From Mycolicibacterium moriokaense (lineage in GTDB: Bacteria; Actinomycetota; Actinomycetes; Mycobacteriales; Mycobacteriaceae): a stretch of 64,000 bases of DNA. The stretch is from assembly GCF_003347205.1 (NCBI RefSeq), contig NZ_QQBJ01000027.1:37108-101107 (forward strand). The letters are read 5' to 3'. How positions within the stretch are numbered: position 1 is the first letter of the stretch; every line of letters begins with the position of its first letter. The notes under the pieces were generated by a model. That model made no database searches, was not told the origin of the DNA, and saw only the letters and a list, made by a program, of their open reading frames with translations. This document shows positions 10,550 to 21,025 of this stretch, piece by piece. Position numbers and translations under genes: made by a program.

Positions 10550-11608
10550 TCAGTCGTAGACGATGACGGCCCGGCCGACGAAGTCGCCACGGCCGAGTGC
10601 GTCGATGTGGTCGTTGACGTCCTCGAACCGAACTTCGGTGAGCGAGTCCTTGATCTTGCCCGCCTCGGCGAGCGCGATGACCTCGGTCAGGTCGTTGAAG
10701 TTGCCCCAGAACGAGCCGAAGTAGCTGAACTCCCGCCCGACGAACGGGAACAGCGGGACGTCGACCCGGTTGCCGACCAGGCCCACCGACGCGACCGCGC
10801 CCTCCGTCGCCAGCAGCGCGAACGCCAGGCGCACGGTGGCTTCGGCGCCGACACACTCGATGACCGCGTCGACCTCGCGACGGCCGGTGGCCCGTTCGAG
10901 GGCGTCTCGCACCTGATCGTCGGACAGGTCGCGGGTGTTGATGGTGTGGTCGGCGCCGTTTTCCGTTGCCAGTGCCAGCTTTTCGTCGCTACGAGCCAGG
11001 GCCACCACGGTTGCACCCGCTCCGAGAAGCTTGGCGTATTGCACGGCGTAGGCGCCCAGGCCGCCGACTCCCATCACGGCCAGCGTCGTCCCCGGCCCGA
11101 AGACACCGGCGGCCCGCAGCTTCTTCAGCCCGCGGTAGGGCGTCAGGCCGGCGTCGGTGAGAGGGGCCAACGCCACCGGTGACAGCGCGCCGCTGACCTT
11201 GATCGCCTGCCGGTAGTGGATCGGCACGTACTCCTGATATCCGCCGTGGGGCCCGAAGCCCACCCAGTGGCCGTGATTGCAGATCTGTTCGTTGCCGCCG
11301 TGGCACTGCCGGCAGGAACCGTCGCCGTGCGGGCCGAACACCGCGACCGGGTCACCCTCCGACAGTCCGGCGGGCACATCGGACCCGACGGCGGCGATGG
11401 TGCCCGCGATCTCGTGGCCCGGCGTCGCGGGGAACTCCATCGGCAGGTTGCTGTGGAAGTAGCCGTCGATCAATTGAAAGTCGGTGCGGCACATGCCCGC
11501 ACCCCCGACCTTGACCAGAACCTGGTCGGACTCGATGTCGGGGACGGGAAGCTCCTCGAGCTTCAACGGCTGCTTGTAGCCGTACATCCGCGCCGCGCGC
11601 ATCTTCAC
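10550..11608 (-). CDS. Zinc-dependent alcohol dehydrogenase family protein
   Basis: A 352-residue medium-chain dehydrogenase. Catalytic zinc ligands: Cys of GGAGMCRTDF and His-Glu of TPGHEIAGTI. The structural-zinc loop is incomplete-looking (CRQCHGGNEQIC, three cysteines). The NAD(P) fold is marked by VMGVGGLGAYAVQYAKLLGAG. The GTG at 11608 is chosen over a far upstream start because GGAG (in gagggagag) lies 8 bases before it; the ORF upstream overlaps the flavohemoglobin gene in another frame. It lies 17 bp after the type II flavohemoglobin gene in the same direction, so the two may share a redox role. Substrate unknown. Confidence 0.88.
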   Translation of the reverse strand: MKMRAARMYGYKQPLKLEELPVPDIESDQVLVKVGGAGMCRTDFQLIDGYFHSNLPMEFPATPGHEIAGTIAAVGSDVPAGLSEGDPVAVFGPHGDGSCRQCHGGNEQICNHGHWVGFGPHGGYQEYVPIHYRQAIKVSGALSPVALAPLTDAGLTPYRGLKKLRAAGVFGPGTTLAVMGVGGLGAYAVQYAKLLGAGATVVALARSDEKLALATENGADHTINTRDLSDDQVRDALERATGRREVDAVIECVGAEATVRLAFALLATEGAVASVGLVGNRVDVPLFPFVGREFSYFGSFWGNFNDLTEVIALAEAGKIKDSLTEVRFEDVNDHIDALGRGDFVGRAVIVYD

Positions 11609-11625
11609 TTTCCGCTCTCCCTCTG

Positions 11626-12801
11626 TCAGTTCGCCAATGGGTCGTGCTGAATACGTTCCGGCGGAGCACCTTTGGTGACCAACGCCTCTTTGGTGGCGGC
11701 CACCATGGCGGGGCCGCCGCAGACCAGGATCTGCCGGTCGCCCCAATTTCCGTATCGTGTCACCACGTCGGCCAGCTTGCCGGTCTGGCGTACGTGCAGG
11801 CCGCGGGGTGGCTGCACGTCGGGGTAGTCGGCGGCCCATGGCGGGTCCTGCGCGAACTCCGACACCGGCGACACCGACAGCCACGGGCAGCCCGACGCGA
11901 TCTGCCACAGCGTGCGCAGGTCATAGAGCTCGCACGGGTACCGCGCGCCGAAGAAGAGATGCACCCTGGGGTTGACGCCCCACTTGGTCAGGTCCATGAT
12001 CAGCGCCCGCAACGGCGCGAGGCCGGTGCTGCCCGCCACCATCAACACGTCGCCGCCGTCACGGTCGATCTGCATGCCGCCGTGCGGATTCGACAACCGC
12101 CACCGGTCGCCGGGCTGAGTTTCGACGACGACGGTCGGGCTGACCATGCCGCCCGTGACCGAGCGGATGTGGAATTCGATGGCGCCGCTGGGGTCGAACG
12201 GTATCGCCGGGCTGAGATAGCGCCACCGGCGCGGCCACTGCGGCACCTGGACCGTGACGTACTGGCCGGCGTAGTAGGGCAGCGGCTGGTCCAGCTGAAG
12301 CCGGACGACGCAGATGTCGCGCGATACCCGGTTGCACTCGACGACGGTGCCGTCGCAGAACGGCGGTCCCTGCTCGGCCTCGGCGGCGCCGCGCATGACG
12401 CCGATGAACAAGTCCAGCGCGGCGCGGGCGGTGTCGTCGAGCTTGTCGTCCCAGTTCTCGCTCAGCGCCGCGCGCAACGTCGTGTAGAGCGCCTCGTGCA
12501 TGCTGTAGTACTGGCCCTGCTGCACACCGTATTTGCGATGGTCGCGGCCGAGTTGGGCCAAGAAGGCCACCGGCTCCTCGGCGCGCTGGTCGACGAGTTC
12601 GCCGAACAGCCACGTCAATGCCTGGCTGAACACCGTGAATTGGGAACCGAGATCGGGCGGAAACAGGTCGCGCACCGCGATGTCGATGGCGAACCACTTG
12701 GTGTAGAACCGCCGGATCACGTCCTCGCCACCACGACGTGGGTCGACCGCGTCGCGCAGCATCCGCAGCCCGTCCCGGTCGTCGAGTCCCACGCCGGCCA
12801 A
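11626..12801 (-). CDS. Type II flavohemoglobin (globin plus FAD/NAD reductase)
   Basis: A 391-residue two-domain protein. Residues 1-150 form a globin with the proximal-histidine segment LAQLGRDHRKYGV. Residues 155-391 form a ferredoxin-reductase module with an FAD-binding WRYLSPA (in place of the usual RxYS) and an NAD-binding VAGSTGLAPLRALI and VCGGPAMV. This matches the type II flavohemoglobin that lies beside clpB in M. tuberculosis (Rv0385), for which a D-lactate dehydrogenase activity rather than nitric oxide dioxygenase has been reported. The altered flavin motif fits that class. It precedes an alcohol dehydrogenase gene by 17 bp, which suggests linked electron transfer. Confidence 0.87.
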   Translation of the reverse strand: MAGVGLDDRDGLRMLRDAVDPRRGGEDVIRRFYTKWFAIDIAVRDLFPPDLGSQFTVFSQALTWLFGELVDQRAEEPVAFLAQLGRDHRKYGVQQGQYYSMHEALYTTLRAALSENWDDKLDDTARAALDLFIGVMRGAAEAEQGPPFCDGTVVECNRVSRDICVVRLQLDQPLPYYAGQYVTVQVPQWPRRWRYLSPAIPFDPSGAIEFHIRSVTGGMVSPTVVVETQPGDRWRLSNPHGGMQIDRDGGDVLMVAGSTGLAPLRALIMDLTKWGVNPRVHLFFGARYPCELYDLRTLWQIASGCPWLSVSPVSEFAQDPPWAADYPDVQPPRGLHVRQTGKLADVVTRYGNWGDRQILVCGGPAMVAATKEALVTKGAPPERIQHDPLAN

Positions 12802-12853
12802 TCTTAGGCTTGACCGCGCCTTTTGCCGACCACGAGCGGCGACGGCAGGCGTC

Positions 12854-13429
12854 TCAGCGCCGTCGCAGGTAATACCAGTGCGCGTCGATGGTGTGGCGCG
12901 CCAGGCCGCGCCGGATCGAGAAGCCCTTCGGCACCGTTTTCTCGATGCGGAAGGAGCTGTCGAACGCCGCCGGGATCTCGCCCGGTTTGATCCGGATTCC
13001 CTGCCACATCATCAACGGGGTGCCCGGTTGCGTGATCGCGGCGAGCGCGGCGACGTAGGCCTTCTTCGCGTCAGCTGGCAGCGAGTGATAGCAACCCATG
13101 TCCAGCACGAGATCGATGGGCCTGCGGATGGCCAGGTCCGACAGCCGGGTGACGTCGCCTTCGAGGAATGCCGTCCCTGCAACGTCGCGGGCATCCCGCC
13201 TGGCGCGGTCGATCGCCGTGGCGGAGAAATCGACGCCGGTGGCGTCCCATCCGTGTTGGGCCAGATAGATCACGTTGGCGCCGGTGCCGCAGCCGACGTC
13301 GAGGGCGTGACCGGGCGGCATCGCATGATCGCCTTCAATCGCGTCGCGCAGCAGATCGGGAACCGGGGTGTCCCAGATCGGCCGCCCGAAGCGGTACAGA
13401 GTGTCGAAGAGAAGATGGCGCCAGCTCAT
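12854..13429 (-). CDS. SAM-dependent class I methyltransferase
   Basis: A 191-residue methyltransferase with the SAM-binding motif I HALDVGCGTGANVIYLAQ (about residues 41-58), motif II at GVDFSATAIDRAR and the acidic GDV after it. No substrate domain is visible. The start MSWRHLLFDTLYRFGRP is chosen because its ATG overlaps the TGA of the upstream membrane-protein gene (ATGA), although an open frame continues far upstream in that gene. It is the last gene of a unit with 13426-14442, both divergent from a TetR regulator. Confidence 0.88.
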   Translation of the reverse strand: MSWRHLLFDTLYRFGRPIWDTPVPDLLRDAIEGDHAMPPGHALDVGCGTGANVIYLAQHGWDATGVDFSATAIDRARRDARDVAGTAFLEGDVTRLSDLAIRRPIDLVLDMGCYHSLPADAKKAYVAALAAITQPGTPLMMWQGIRIKPGEIPAAFDSSFRIEKTVPKGFSIRRGLARHTIDAHWYYLRRR

Positions 13430-14442
13430 CGTCCTGGCCTCTCGATCGCGCCTTGCCGGGTGGCCGCGAACACGGTCAACGCCGCCCCGGCGACGGCCCA
13501 ACAGGTCAGCACGACGATCGCCATCGTGGCGCCGGACCCGCCGAAGAACGCCGTCGAGCGCAGCAGCGTGGCGTCGGCACCCTGCGGCAACCACTGACCA
13601 AGGGCGCCCCATCCGCTGGGCAGCATCTCGGGTGCGCTGGTCAATCCCGACAACGGGTTGCCCAGCAACAGTGCCAGCAACGAGCCCGCCGCCAGACCGG
13701 CACGGCCGAACAGCGAGCCGAGGCCCAGCACGGTCAGCCCGGAGGCAAGCGCACCGAGCGTCAGGCCGCCTGCGACACCCCAGAAGTTCGCGTCGATCGA
13801 GCCGAACACGTAGTGCAGCAGCGCCGCAATCGTCGCGCCCGCCAGACCGGCGAACACCACCGCCGCCGCCAACCGGGTCCACACCTCTCGTCGCAATACG
13901 AGCACCAGCAGGATGGCGGGCAGCAGCCCGGCCAGCGTCATCGGCAGGGCCGAGGCCGCTAGCCCCGCACCGCGCGGGTCCTCGGCGGTCTGCGGCGCCA
14001 GATCCTCGGTGCGTAGGGCAACACCGGAATGCGCCGCGATGCCATTGCCGACCTGGCTGAGCAGTTGAGCGACGGCTGGGCTGGCGCCAGTCGCGATCAG
14101 CAGGGTGCGGCCGTCGGGCCCGAACGAGATGCCCCCGTAGACATCGCGATTGCGAATGGCGTCGCGCAGCGCCGCCTCGCCGGGGTAGTACGTGATGTCG
14201 AAGGCGCCCGGCGCGTTCTGCTCGAGCAGGTCGGCGACCTGACCGCTGGCCGCCTGCGGCCCCGCGGCCCCGATCGGCACATCGTGTGGCTTCGAGCGTG
14301 CGGCGGGCAGCGCGAACGCGATCGCGACGAGCGCGATCGCCACCGTGAGCACCACGACGATGCCCGTCGCGCGCAACGCGGCGGGGGGCTCGTGTGACTG
14401 CGCGGCGTGATGGGTGTGCCTCGACAGTGACTGCGTCGCCAT
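13426..14442 (-). CDS. ABC-2/YhgE-type membrane protein
   Basis: A 338-residue membrane protein with one N-terminal transmembrane helix (ATGIVVVLTVAIALVAIAFAL, about residues 25-45), an extracytoplasmic loop of about 110 residues and five or six C-terminal helices (about 165-330). This is the layout of YhgE/Pip or ABC-2-like permeases, often linked to export or phage-infection proteins; no ATPase gene is adjacent. It lies 102 bp from a divergent tetR gene with palindromes between, so it and the coupled methyltransferase are likely targets of that repressor. Confidence 0.75.
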   Translation of the reverse strand: MATQSLSRHTHHAAQSHEPPAALRATGIVVVLTVAIALVAIAFALPAARSKPHDVPIGAAGPQAASGQVADLLEQNAPGAFDITYYPGEAALRDAIRNRDVYGGISFGPDGRTLLIATGASPAVAQLLSQVGNGIAAHSGVALRTEDLAPQTAEDPRGAGLAASALPMTLAGLLPAILLVLVLRREVWTRLAAAVVFAGLAGATIAALLHYVFGSIDANFWGVAGGLTLGALASGLTVLGLGSLFGRAGLAAGSLLALLLGNPLSGLTSAPEMLPSGWGALGQWLPQGADATLLRSTAFFGGSGATMAIVVLTCWAVAGAALTVFAATRQGAIERPGR

Positions 14443-14456
14443 TGCTTCTCCCGATT

Positions 14457-14530
14457 TTCATCCGACGATGAATTTCTGCCTGCGGATGAGCGTATCTCGG
14501 CGTCGTCATAATTTCAACAGTCAGTGAAAT
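14457..14530. promoter_or_regulatory. Two inverted repeats between the membrane-protein gene and tetR
   Basis: TTCATC-N4-GATGAA (14457-14472) lies near the leftward gene, and ATTTCA-N8-TGAAAT (14511-14530) lies just before tetR. The second directly abuts a possible -10 (GATACT, 14531-14536), 8 bp from the tetR ATG, so the tetR message may be nearly leaderless and the operator would block its promoter. Assignment to the TetR protein is inferred from position. Confidence 0.5.
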
Positions 14531-14544
14531 GATACTGTCGATGT

Positions 14545-15171
14545 ATGGCGCCACCAGCGCAGACGCCCAGTCGCCGACGCGGCAGACGGCAAGGCGAGCC
14601 GGTCTCTCGGGACGCCGTGCTGCGCGCGGCCAAGCAGCGGTTCGCCGCGGAGGGATTCGAGAAGACGACGCTGCGCGCCATCGCCGACGACGCACGCGTC
14701 GATCCGTCGATGGTGCTCTACCTGTTCGGTTCGAAGGCCGAACTGTTCCGGGAGTCGCTACAGCTGGTCCTCGACCCCGGCGCGTTGGTCGCCGCGTTGG
14801 CCGACGGCGACGGCGACATCGGCACCCGGATGGTGCGGACGTATCTGGGCATCTGGGAGCACCCGGACACCGCCGCCAGCATGGTCACGATGCTGGCCTC
14901 GGCGACCTCCAACCCCGACGCGCACGAGGCGTTTCGGGCCTTCGTGCAGAGCTATGTGCTGACGGCGGTGTCCGGCGCGCTCGGCGGCGGCGAGCAGGCG
15001 CGGCTGCGGGCGATGCTGGCCGCCACGAGCCTGGTCGGCACGGCGATCCTGCGCTACGTCATGGCTGTGGCACCCATGGCCGCGCTGCCTACGGAGGACG
15101 TCGTCAGGCTGATCGCGCCGACGGTCAACCGGTACCTGACCGCACCGGCGGAGGAGTTGGCCCTGCCTTAG
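14545..15171 (+). CDS. TetR-family transcriptional regulator
   Basis: A 208-residue repressor. The N-terminal helix-turn-helix is typical: RDAVLRAAKQRFAAEGFEKTTLRAIADDARVDPSMVLYLFGSKAELF (about residues 23-70). A basic extension of about 20 residues precedes it. The C-terminal helical ligand domain resembles the TetR_C group found with drug or membrane transporters. It is divergent from the ABC-2-like membrane protein and methyltransferase unit, which it probably controls. Its TAG overlaps the convergent GAP-family gene's stop. Confidence 0.92.
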   Translation: MAPPAQTPSRRRGRRQGEPVSRDAVLRAAKQRFAAEGFEKTTLRAIADDARVDPSMVLYLFGSKAELFRESLQLVLDPGALVAALADGDGDIGTRMVRTYLGIWEHPDTAASMVTMLASATSNPDAHEAFRAFVQSYVLTAVSGALGGGEQARLRAMLAATSLVGTAILRYVMAVAPMAALPTEDVVRLIAPTVNRYLTAPAEELALP

Positions 15172-15851
15172 TTCAGGCCGTGAATTCCCTTGTACAGCAC
15201 CAGAAGACCGATCACCACCAGAATCGCCGCGACCAGCGTGGCGTTGTGGCGCTCCATCCACTCCTTCAGGCGCGCCAGCGGCTGGTCCAGCCGACCGCCC
15301 GACACCGCGTATGCCAGCACCGGTAGCGCCACCGTCGAACCGGCGACCAGCATGTAGTAGATGACCGCCGACCACGCGCCAGGTGCCCGCAGGCCCGCCG
15401 ATCCGATCGCCAAACCCGCTGCGGCGCAAACGAACAGCACCTTGGGGTTGATTACGACCAGGGCTGCTGCCGTCCCGAAGGCCCGCGGCGGCGAGATGGT
15501 GGTCAGGCTCGTCATCCAGCCCGGTGTGTGGGCGCGGTCGCGGGTCAGCCACCGGAAGATGCCGAACACGAGCAGCGCGGCGCCGATGGCGATCCGCACC
15601 CAGGACGCCCATGTCGGCGGCTCCCGGTGCAGACCGCCGAGCAGGCTGGAGATTTCGAGGAAGATCGCGGTGAGTGCGAAGAGCCCGATGAACCAGCCGG
15701 CAAGGAAGGCCAGGCCGGTGGGCCGTGGCTTGGGCGTGTGCAGCACCAATATGCCGGGGATGATCGACAGCGGGGACAGCGCCACGATCAGCGCCAGCGG
15801 GATGAGTTCCACCAGCAGTGAACCCCAGGTGCCCCACATCAGTTTGTCCAC
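15168..15851 (-). CDS. GAP (Sap)-family membrane protein
   Basis: A 227-residue inner-membrane protein with about six helices. The N-terminal LIPLALIVALSPLSIIPGILVLHTPKPRPTG and the loop before FLAGWFIGLF match the Sap/GAP family of mycobacteria, whose members help move glycolipids (sulfolipid, glycopeptidolipid) to the cell surface; a LysE-like exporter fold is related. Which lipid, if any, is involved here is unknown. Two ATGs, at codons 1 and 5, are possible starts. It converges on tetR with a 4-bp overlap. Confidence 0.8.
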   Translation of the reverse strand: MDKLMWGTWGSLLVELIPLALIVALSPLSIIPGILVLHTPKPRPTGLAFLAGWFIGLFALTAIFLEISSLLGGLHREPPTWASWVRIAIGAALLVFGIFRWLTRDRAHTPGWMTSLTTISPPRAFGTAAALVVINPKVLFVCAAAGLAIGSAGLRAPGAWSAVIYYMLVAGSTVALPVLAYAVSGGRLDQPLARLKEWMERHNATLVAAILVVIGLLVLYKGIHGLN

Positions 15852-15918
15852 GCGAACCGCCTTTTCGCTAGGTATCGACTCAGATGTCGGTGTGAACGTA
15901 GCAAGCGCGCATTACGGC

Positions 15919-16890
15919 TCAGGGCAATTGCCAGAACACTCTGGTGACGAGGTAGAAGACGACGGCCCAGAGCGAGAGCAGCACGGCCGCGACGATGATG
16001 CCCCGCCAGTTGCTGCTGGCCGCGGGCACACCTGGGCGTGGCCGCAGCCAGGGCCGCAGCAGCGGGTTCACGTAGTAGGGCATGGTCACGAACGTCATCG
16101 CCAGGCTGGAGAGCAGGTTGCCGATCAGCATCCCCAACCACAGGGGCAGGTGCAGCGGCGACAGCACCAGCGTCAGCAGCACCACGGTCGGATAGAGACC
16201 GACCCACACCGCGATCGACGTCTTGAGCTCCGATGGCGGCTGGGCCCGCTCGCCCTGTTCGTCGAAGGCGAACCAGCTGCCGAAGGAGTTGTCGATGGTG
16301 CGGTAGTGGAAGTCGGCGAACTTCTGTCCCTCGGCGAGAAGCCGGCCCCGTTCGTCGGAGGTGAGCCAGCGGTCCAGGTCCTCGGCGCTGTCGTAGCGGT
16401 ACAGCGCCGTCCATTCGTCCTGCACACCCTCGACGGGCCGGAACAGCTCGGATCCGCGATAACCGGGAAAAGCGCTCTCCGCCAGCCGAAGCCGGTCCTG
16501 CCACGCCAGGAACTCGGCGACGTCGCCGTCGTCGACGCGGTGGCTGACCGCCACCGTCACCAGCGGGTCCGAATGGCGCATGCCGCCGCCGAGCACCTGC
16601 TGGGTGCCCGGGCCGTCGAAGTACTGCCTGCCGGTGTCCAGGCGTTCCTGACGCAGCGCGCTGTTCAGCCACGCCTGGACGTGGGCGATGCTGTCGAAGC
16701 GGTAGACGACCACCCAGTCGGGTTGCACGTCGGTGGGTGGAGTGACCTCGGCGGCCAGGAATCCCGGATAGCGGGCGGCCTGCCGGTTCAAGTCGTTCTG
16801 CCACCGCTCGAAGTCCTGGTCGGAGCCGGCCTTGACCCTCTGGCCGATGATGACCGTGGCTGCGGTATCGCTGGAGTTCGTGGTGTCCAT
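15919..16890 (-). CDS. Membrane protein with two antibiotic-biosynthesis-monooxygenase-type domains
   Basis: A 323-residue protein. Two ABM-like ferredoxin-fold domains lie in tandem (about residues 12-95 and 108-195), each with the pattern FxxWQxxLxxxxxxxPGFxxxE then WVVVYRFDS or WTALYRYDS. They are followed by an amphipathic stretch and three or four transmembrane helices at the C-terminus (about 220-320). Soluble ABM domains bind haem or oxidise small molecules; the membrane anchor suggests a role at the inner face of the membrane. The start MDTTNSSDTAATVIIG is chosen since all upstream residues fall in the clpB promoter and antisense to clpB. It is divergent from clpB. Confidence 0.82.
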   Translation of the reverse strand: MDTTNSSDTAATVIIGQRVKAGSDQDFERWQNDLNRQAARYPGFLAAEVTPPTDVQPDWVVVYRFDSIAHVQAWLNSALRQERLDTGRQYFDGPGTQQVLGGGMRHSDPLVTVAVSHRVDDGDVAEFLAWQDRLRLAESAFPGYRGSELFRPVEGVQDEWTALYRYDSAEDLDRWLTSDERGRLLAEGQKFADFHYRTIDNSFGSWFAFDEQGERAQPPSELKTSIAVWVGLYPTVVLLTLVLSPLHLPLWLGMLIGNLLSSLAMTFVTMPYYVNPLLRPWLRPRPGVPAASSNWRGIIVAAVLLSLWAVVFYLVTRVFWQLP

Positions 16891-16920
16891 CGCTTGGCGT
16901 TGCCCCCGAAAATAGCTAAA

Positions 16921-16953
16921 GTTGAGCGGAACAGACTCAACCTTGACGACGTT
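16921..16953 (+). promoter_or_regulatory. HAIR element with embedded SigH-type promoter upstream of clpB
   Basis: GTTGAGC-N7-ACTCAAC (16921-16941) is a HAIR-type HspR site. The spacer itself contains GGAACA (16928-16933), which with CGTT (16950-16953) forms a SigH-type promoter with a 16-bp gap, identical to the dnaK promoter. HspR binding would therefore cover the -35 of the stress promoter. Transcription would begin near 16960, about 50 bp before clpB. Confidence 0.7.
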
Positions 16954-17010
16954 GATTAATGCGACCAGCATTTTCTTCAGACTTTTAACAGACCGAAACG
17001 GAGGCAGTCG

Positions 17011-19557
<2,547 letters not shown>

Positions 19558-19558
19558 T

Positions 19559-19665
19559 CCTGCGTTAAAGCAGGCGCGGGATGAAACGCCAAAATTGAAG
19601 GGCCGAAAGCCGCAACCTCTATAACCCTTCGCAGTGACCGCCGGAACGGCGGGATCCGCGCCTGC
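19559..19665. ncRNA. Possible structured RNA between clpB and the reverse transcriptase gene
   Basis: The 127-bp gap between the convergent stops of clpB and the RT gene folds by eye into three helices. P1 pairs GCAGGCGCGG (19570-19579) with CCGCGCCTGC (19656-19665). Inside it, P2 pairs GAAGGG (19597-19602) with CCCTTC (19625-19630), and P3 pairs CCGCCG (19638-19643) with CGGCGG (19647-19652) around a GAA loop. A competing hairpin CCTGC-GTTAAA-GCAGG (19559-19574) uses the 5' arm of P1. There is no clear U-tract on either strand. It may be a bidirectional terminator or an RT-associated RNA; strand and transcription are unknown. Confidence 0.35.
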
Positions 19666-19684
19666 GGAAAAACTGTAGCGCCAA

Positions 19685-21025
19685 TCAGCGCATGTTGCGC
19701 AGAACCACGAGCGACGACAACCCCATCTCGCGGTACAGCGCGGCGGGTGGCAGGTGGCGAAAGCCCCGCACCCCGCCGCGCTTCGTCGCGACCTGCACGA
19801 TCTTGCGCGCGATCCGGAAGTCGAGATCCTTCAGCGATCCCCGATCCGTCGTCGTGTCGAGAATCGAGGACAGGCCCGCGACGGCGAACGGGCTCGTCAC
19901 GTCGAGCATCACGTTGGTGGCCGCGACCAGGTGACGTGCCCGCTCGTCGACGGGCTCGTCGGACAACGCGGGCCCGATGGCGTCCAGCCGCCGCGCGATG
20001 CGGGCGATGAAGCGGCTCAGCCGGTGCGGGCCCAGGCTGATCGTGCCCGCGTGGCTGACGGTCAACCCGAGGCAGTCGATCCGGTCACGCCCGAGATAGG
20101 CGGGATCGTCGGTCGAAGGCATGCCGTTGCCGCTCAGCGCGGTGCGCAACTCCTTGGACAGCTTGCGTTTGACGCCCAGCTCGCCCATCAGCGAGTCGAT
20201 CCTCGCGTCGGCCTCGTGCACGGTGTCGAGATCCGGATGGGCGATGATGAAGTCGTCGTTGTAGCGCGCGTAGAAGATGCCGTCGATCGCTGTGATCGCC
20301 TGGTCCATCGGTGCCACGGCCAGATTGCCGAGCAACGGAACCAGCGGCGTGCCCATCGCGACGCCGCGCAGTCGGATGAACTCCGTGCCGTCATCCTCCC
20401 GCACCACAGGCCGTACCAGGCCGGTGATGAGATCCCATGTTGTTGAGCTGATTTCGCCATCGCCACTGCCGAGTGTCGCGACGGTTCGCAGTATCTTCCA
20501 CAGCGCCGCATCAGGGCCGACGGGCAGGTGGTCGCCGTACTTCTCGAAGTCGGACTGCAGCACGTACAGCGGGCGCCGGTGGCTGCCGGTCCCGTCCCGG
20601 TGGGCGCGGATGTAGGCGGCGAACGTCTGCATCGCAACGACATTCGTCACGCCGGACAGATACGAGTAGACCCCGGGCAGGCCGTGGCACTGCGCGTTGT
20701 GGGTCAGAAGCTTGAAGAGCGTCGAACCGACGATGTGGTCGATGAAGTCGGCCAGGTGCGCCTCACGCCGCTTGCCGCCGGTTTCCAGGATCCACAGGTC
20801 CACCGGACGGGTTTCGAATTCGCCGCTGGTGACTCGCGCAGCGATGGCCTTGGCGAGGGTCTGTCGCCCGGCCGCCGTACTGAAATACGAGACACCGCCG
20901 AACGCCTCGGCGAATCCCGCGCCGCGGTCGCTGCGCTTGGCGAAGATCCGCAGGATGGTGTCCTCGTAGGTCTTGGGATTCGCGAGTGCCGACTCGACGT
21001 CGACCGGTTCACCCGCTGTGAACAT
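19685..21025 (-). CDS. RNA-directed DNA polymerase (reverse transcriptase)
   Basis: A 446-residue reverse transcriptase with all core motifs. Motif 2: ETGGKRREAHLADFIDHIVG (residues 81-100). Motif A: VLQSDFEKYGDHL with catalytic Asp159. Motif B: GVAMGTPLVPLLGNL (221-235), where Met replaces the usual Gln. Motif C: YARYNDDFIIA, catalytic YNDD at 255-258. Motif D: GVKRKLSK, and motif E: IDCLGLTVSHAG. About 110 residues of thumb/C-terminus follow. No maturase, HNH or integrase part is present, so it is not a group II intron protein, and no retron-like RNA is evident upstream. It overlaps the upstream membrane-protein gene by 17 bp, implying joint expression. Family placement (defence-associated or other domesticated RT) is open. 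Confidence 0.9.
   Translation of the reverse strand: MFTAGEPVDVESALANPKTYEDTILRIFAKRSDRGAGFAEAFGGVSYFSTAAGRQTLAKAIAARVTSGEFETRPVDLWILETGGKRREAHLADFIDHIVGSTLFKLLTHNAQCHGLPGVYSYLSGVTNVVAMQTFAAYIRAHRDGTGSHRRPLYVLQSDFEKYGDHLPVGPDAALWKILRTVATLGSGDGEISSTTWDLITGLVRPVVREDDGTEFIRLRGVAMGTPLVPLLGNLAVAPMDQAITAIDGIFYARYNDDFIIAHPDLDTVHEADARIDSLMGELGVKRKLSKELRTALSGNGMPSTDDPAYLGRDRIDCLGLTVSHAGTISLGPHRLSRFIARIARRLDAIGPALSDEPVDERARHLVAATNVMLDVTSPFAVAGLSSILDTTTDRGSLKDLDFRIARKIVQVATKRGGVRGFRHLPPAALYREMGLSSLVVLRNMR

Noticed and set aside
19685-21025. Group II intron or retron identity for the reverse transcriptase
   Set aside because: No maturase or HNH part, no intron ends, and the upstream DNA is coding for the membrane protein, leaving no place for an upstream msr-msd RNA.
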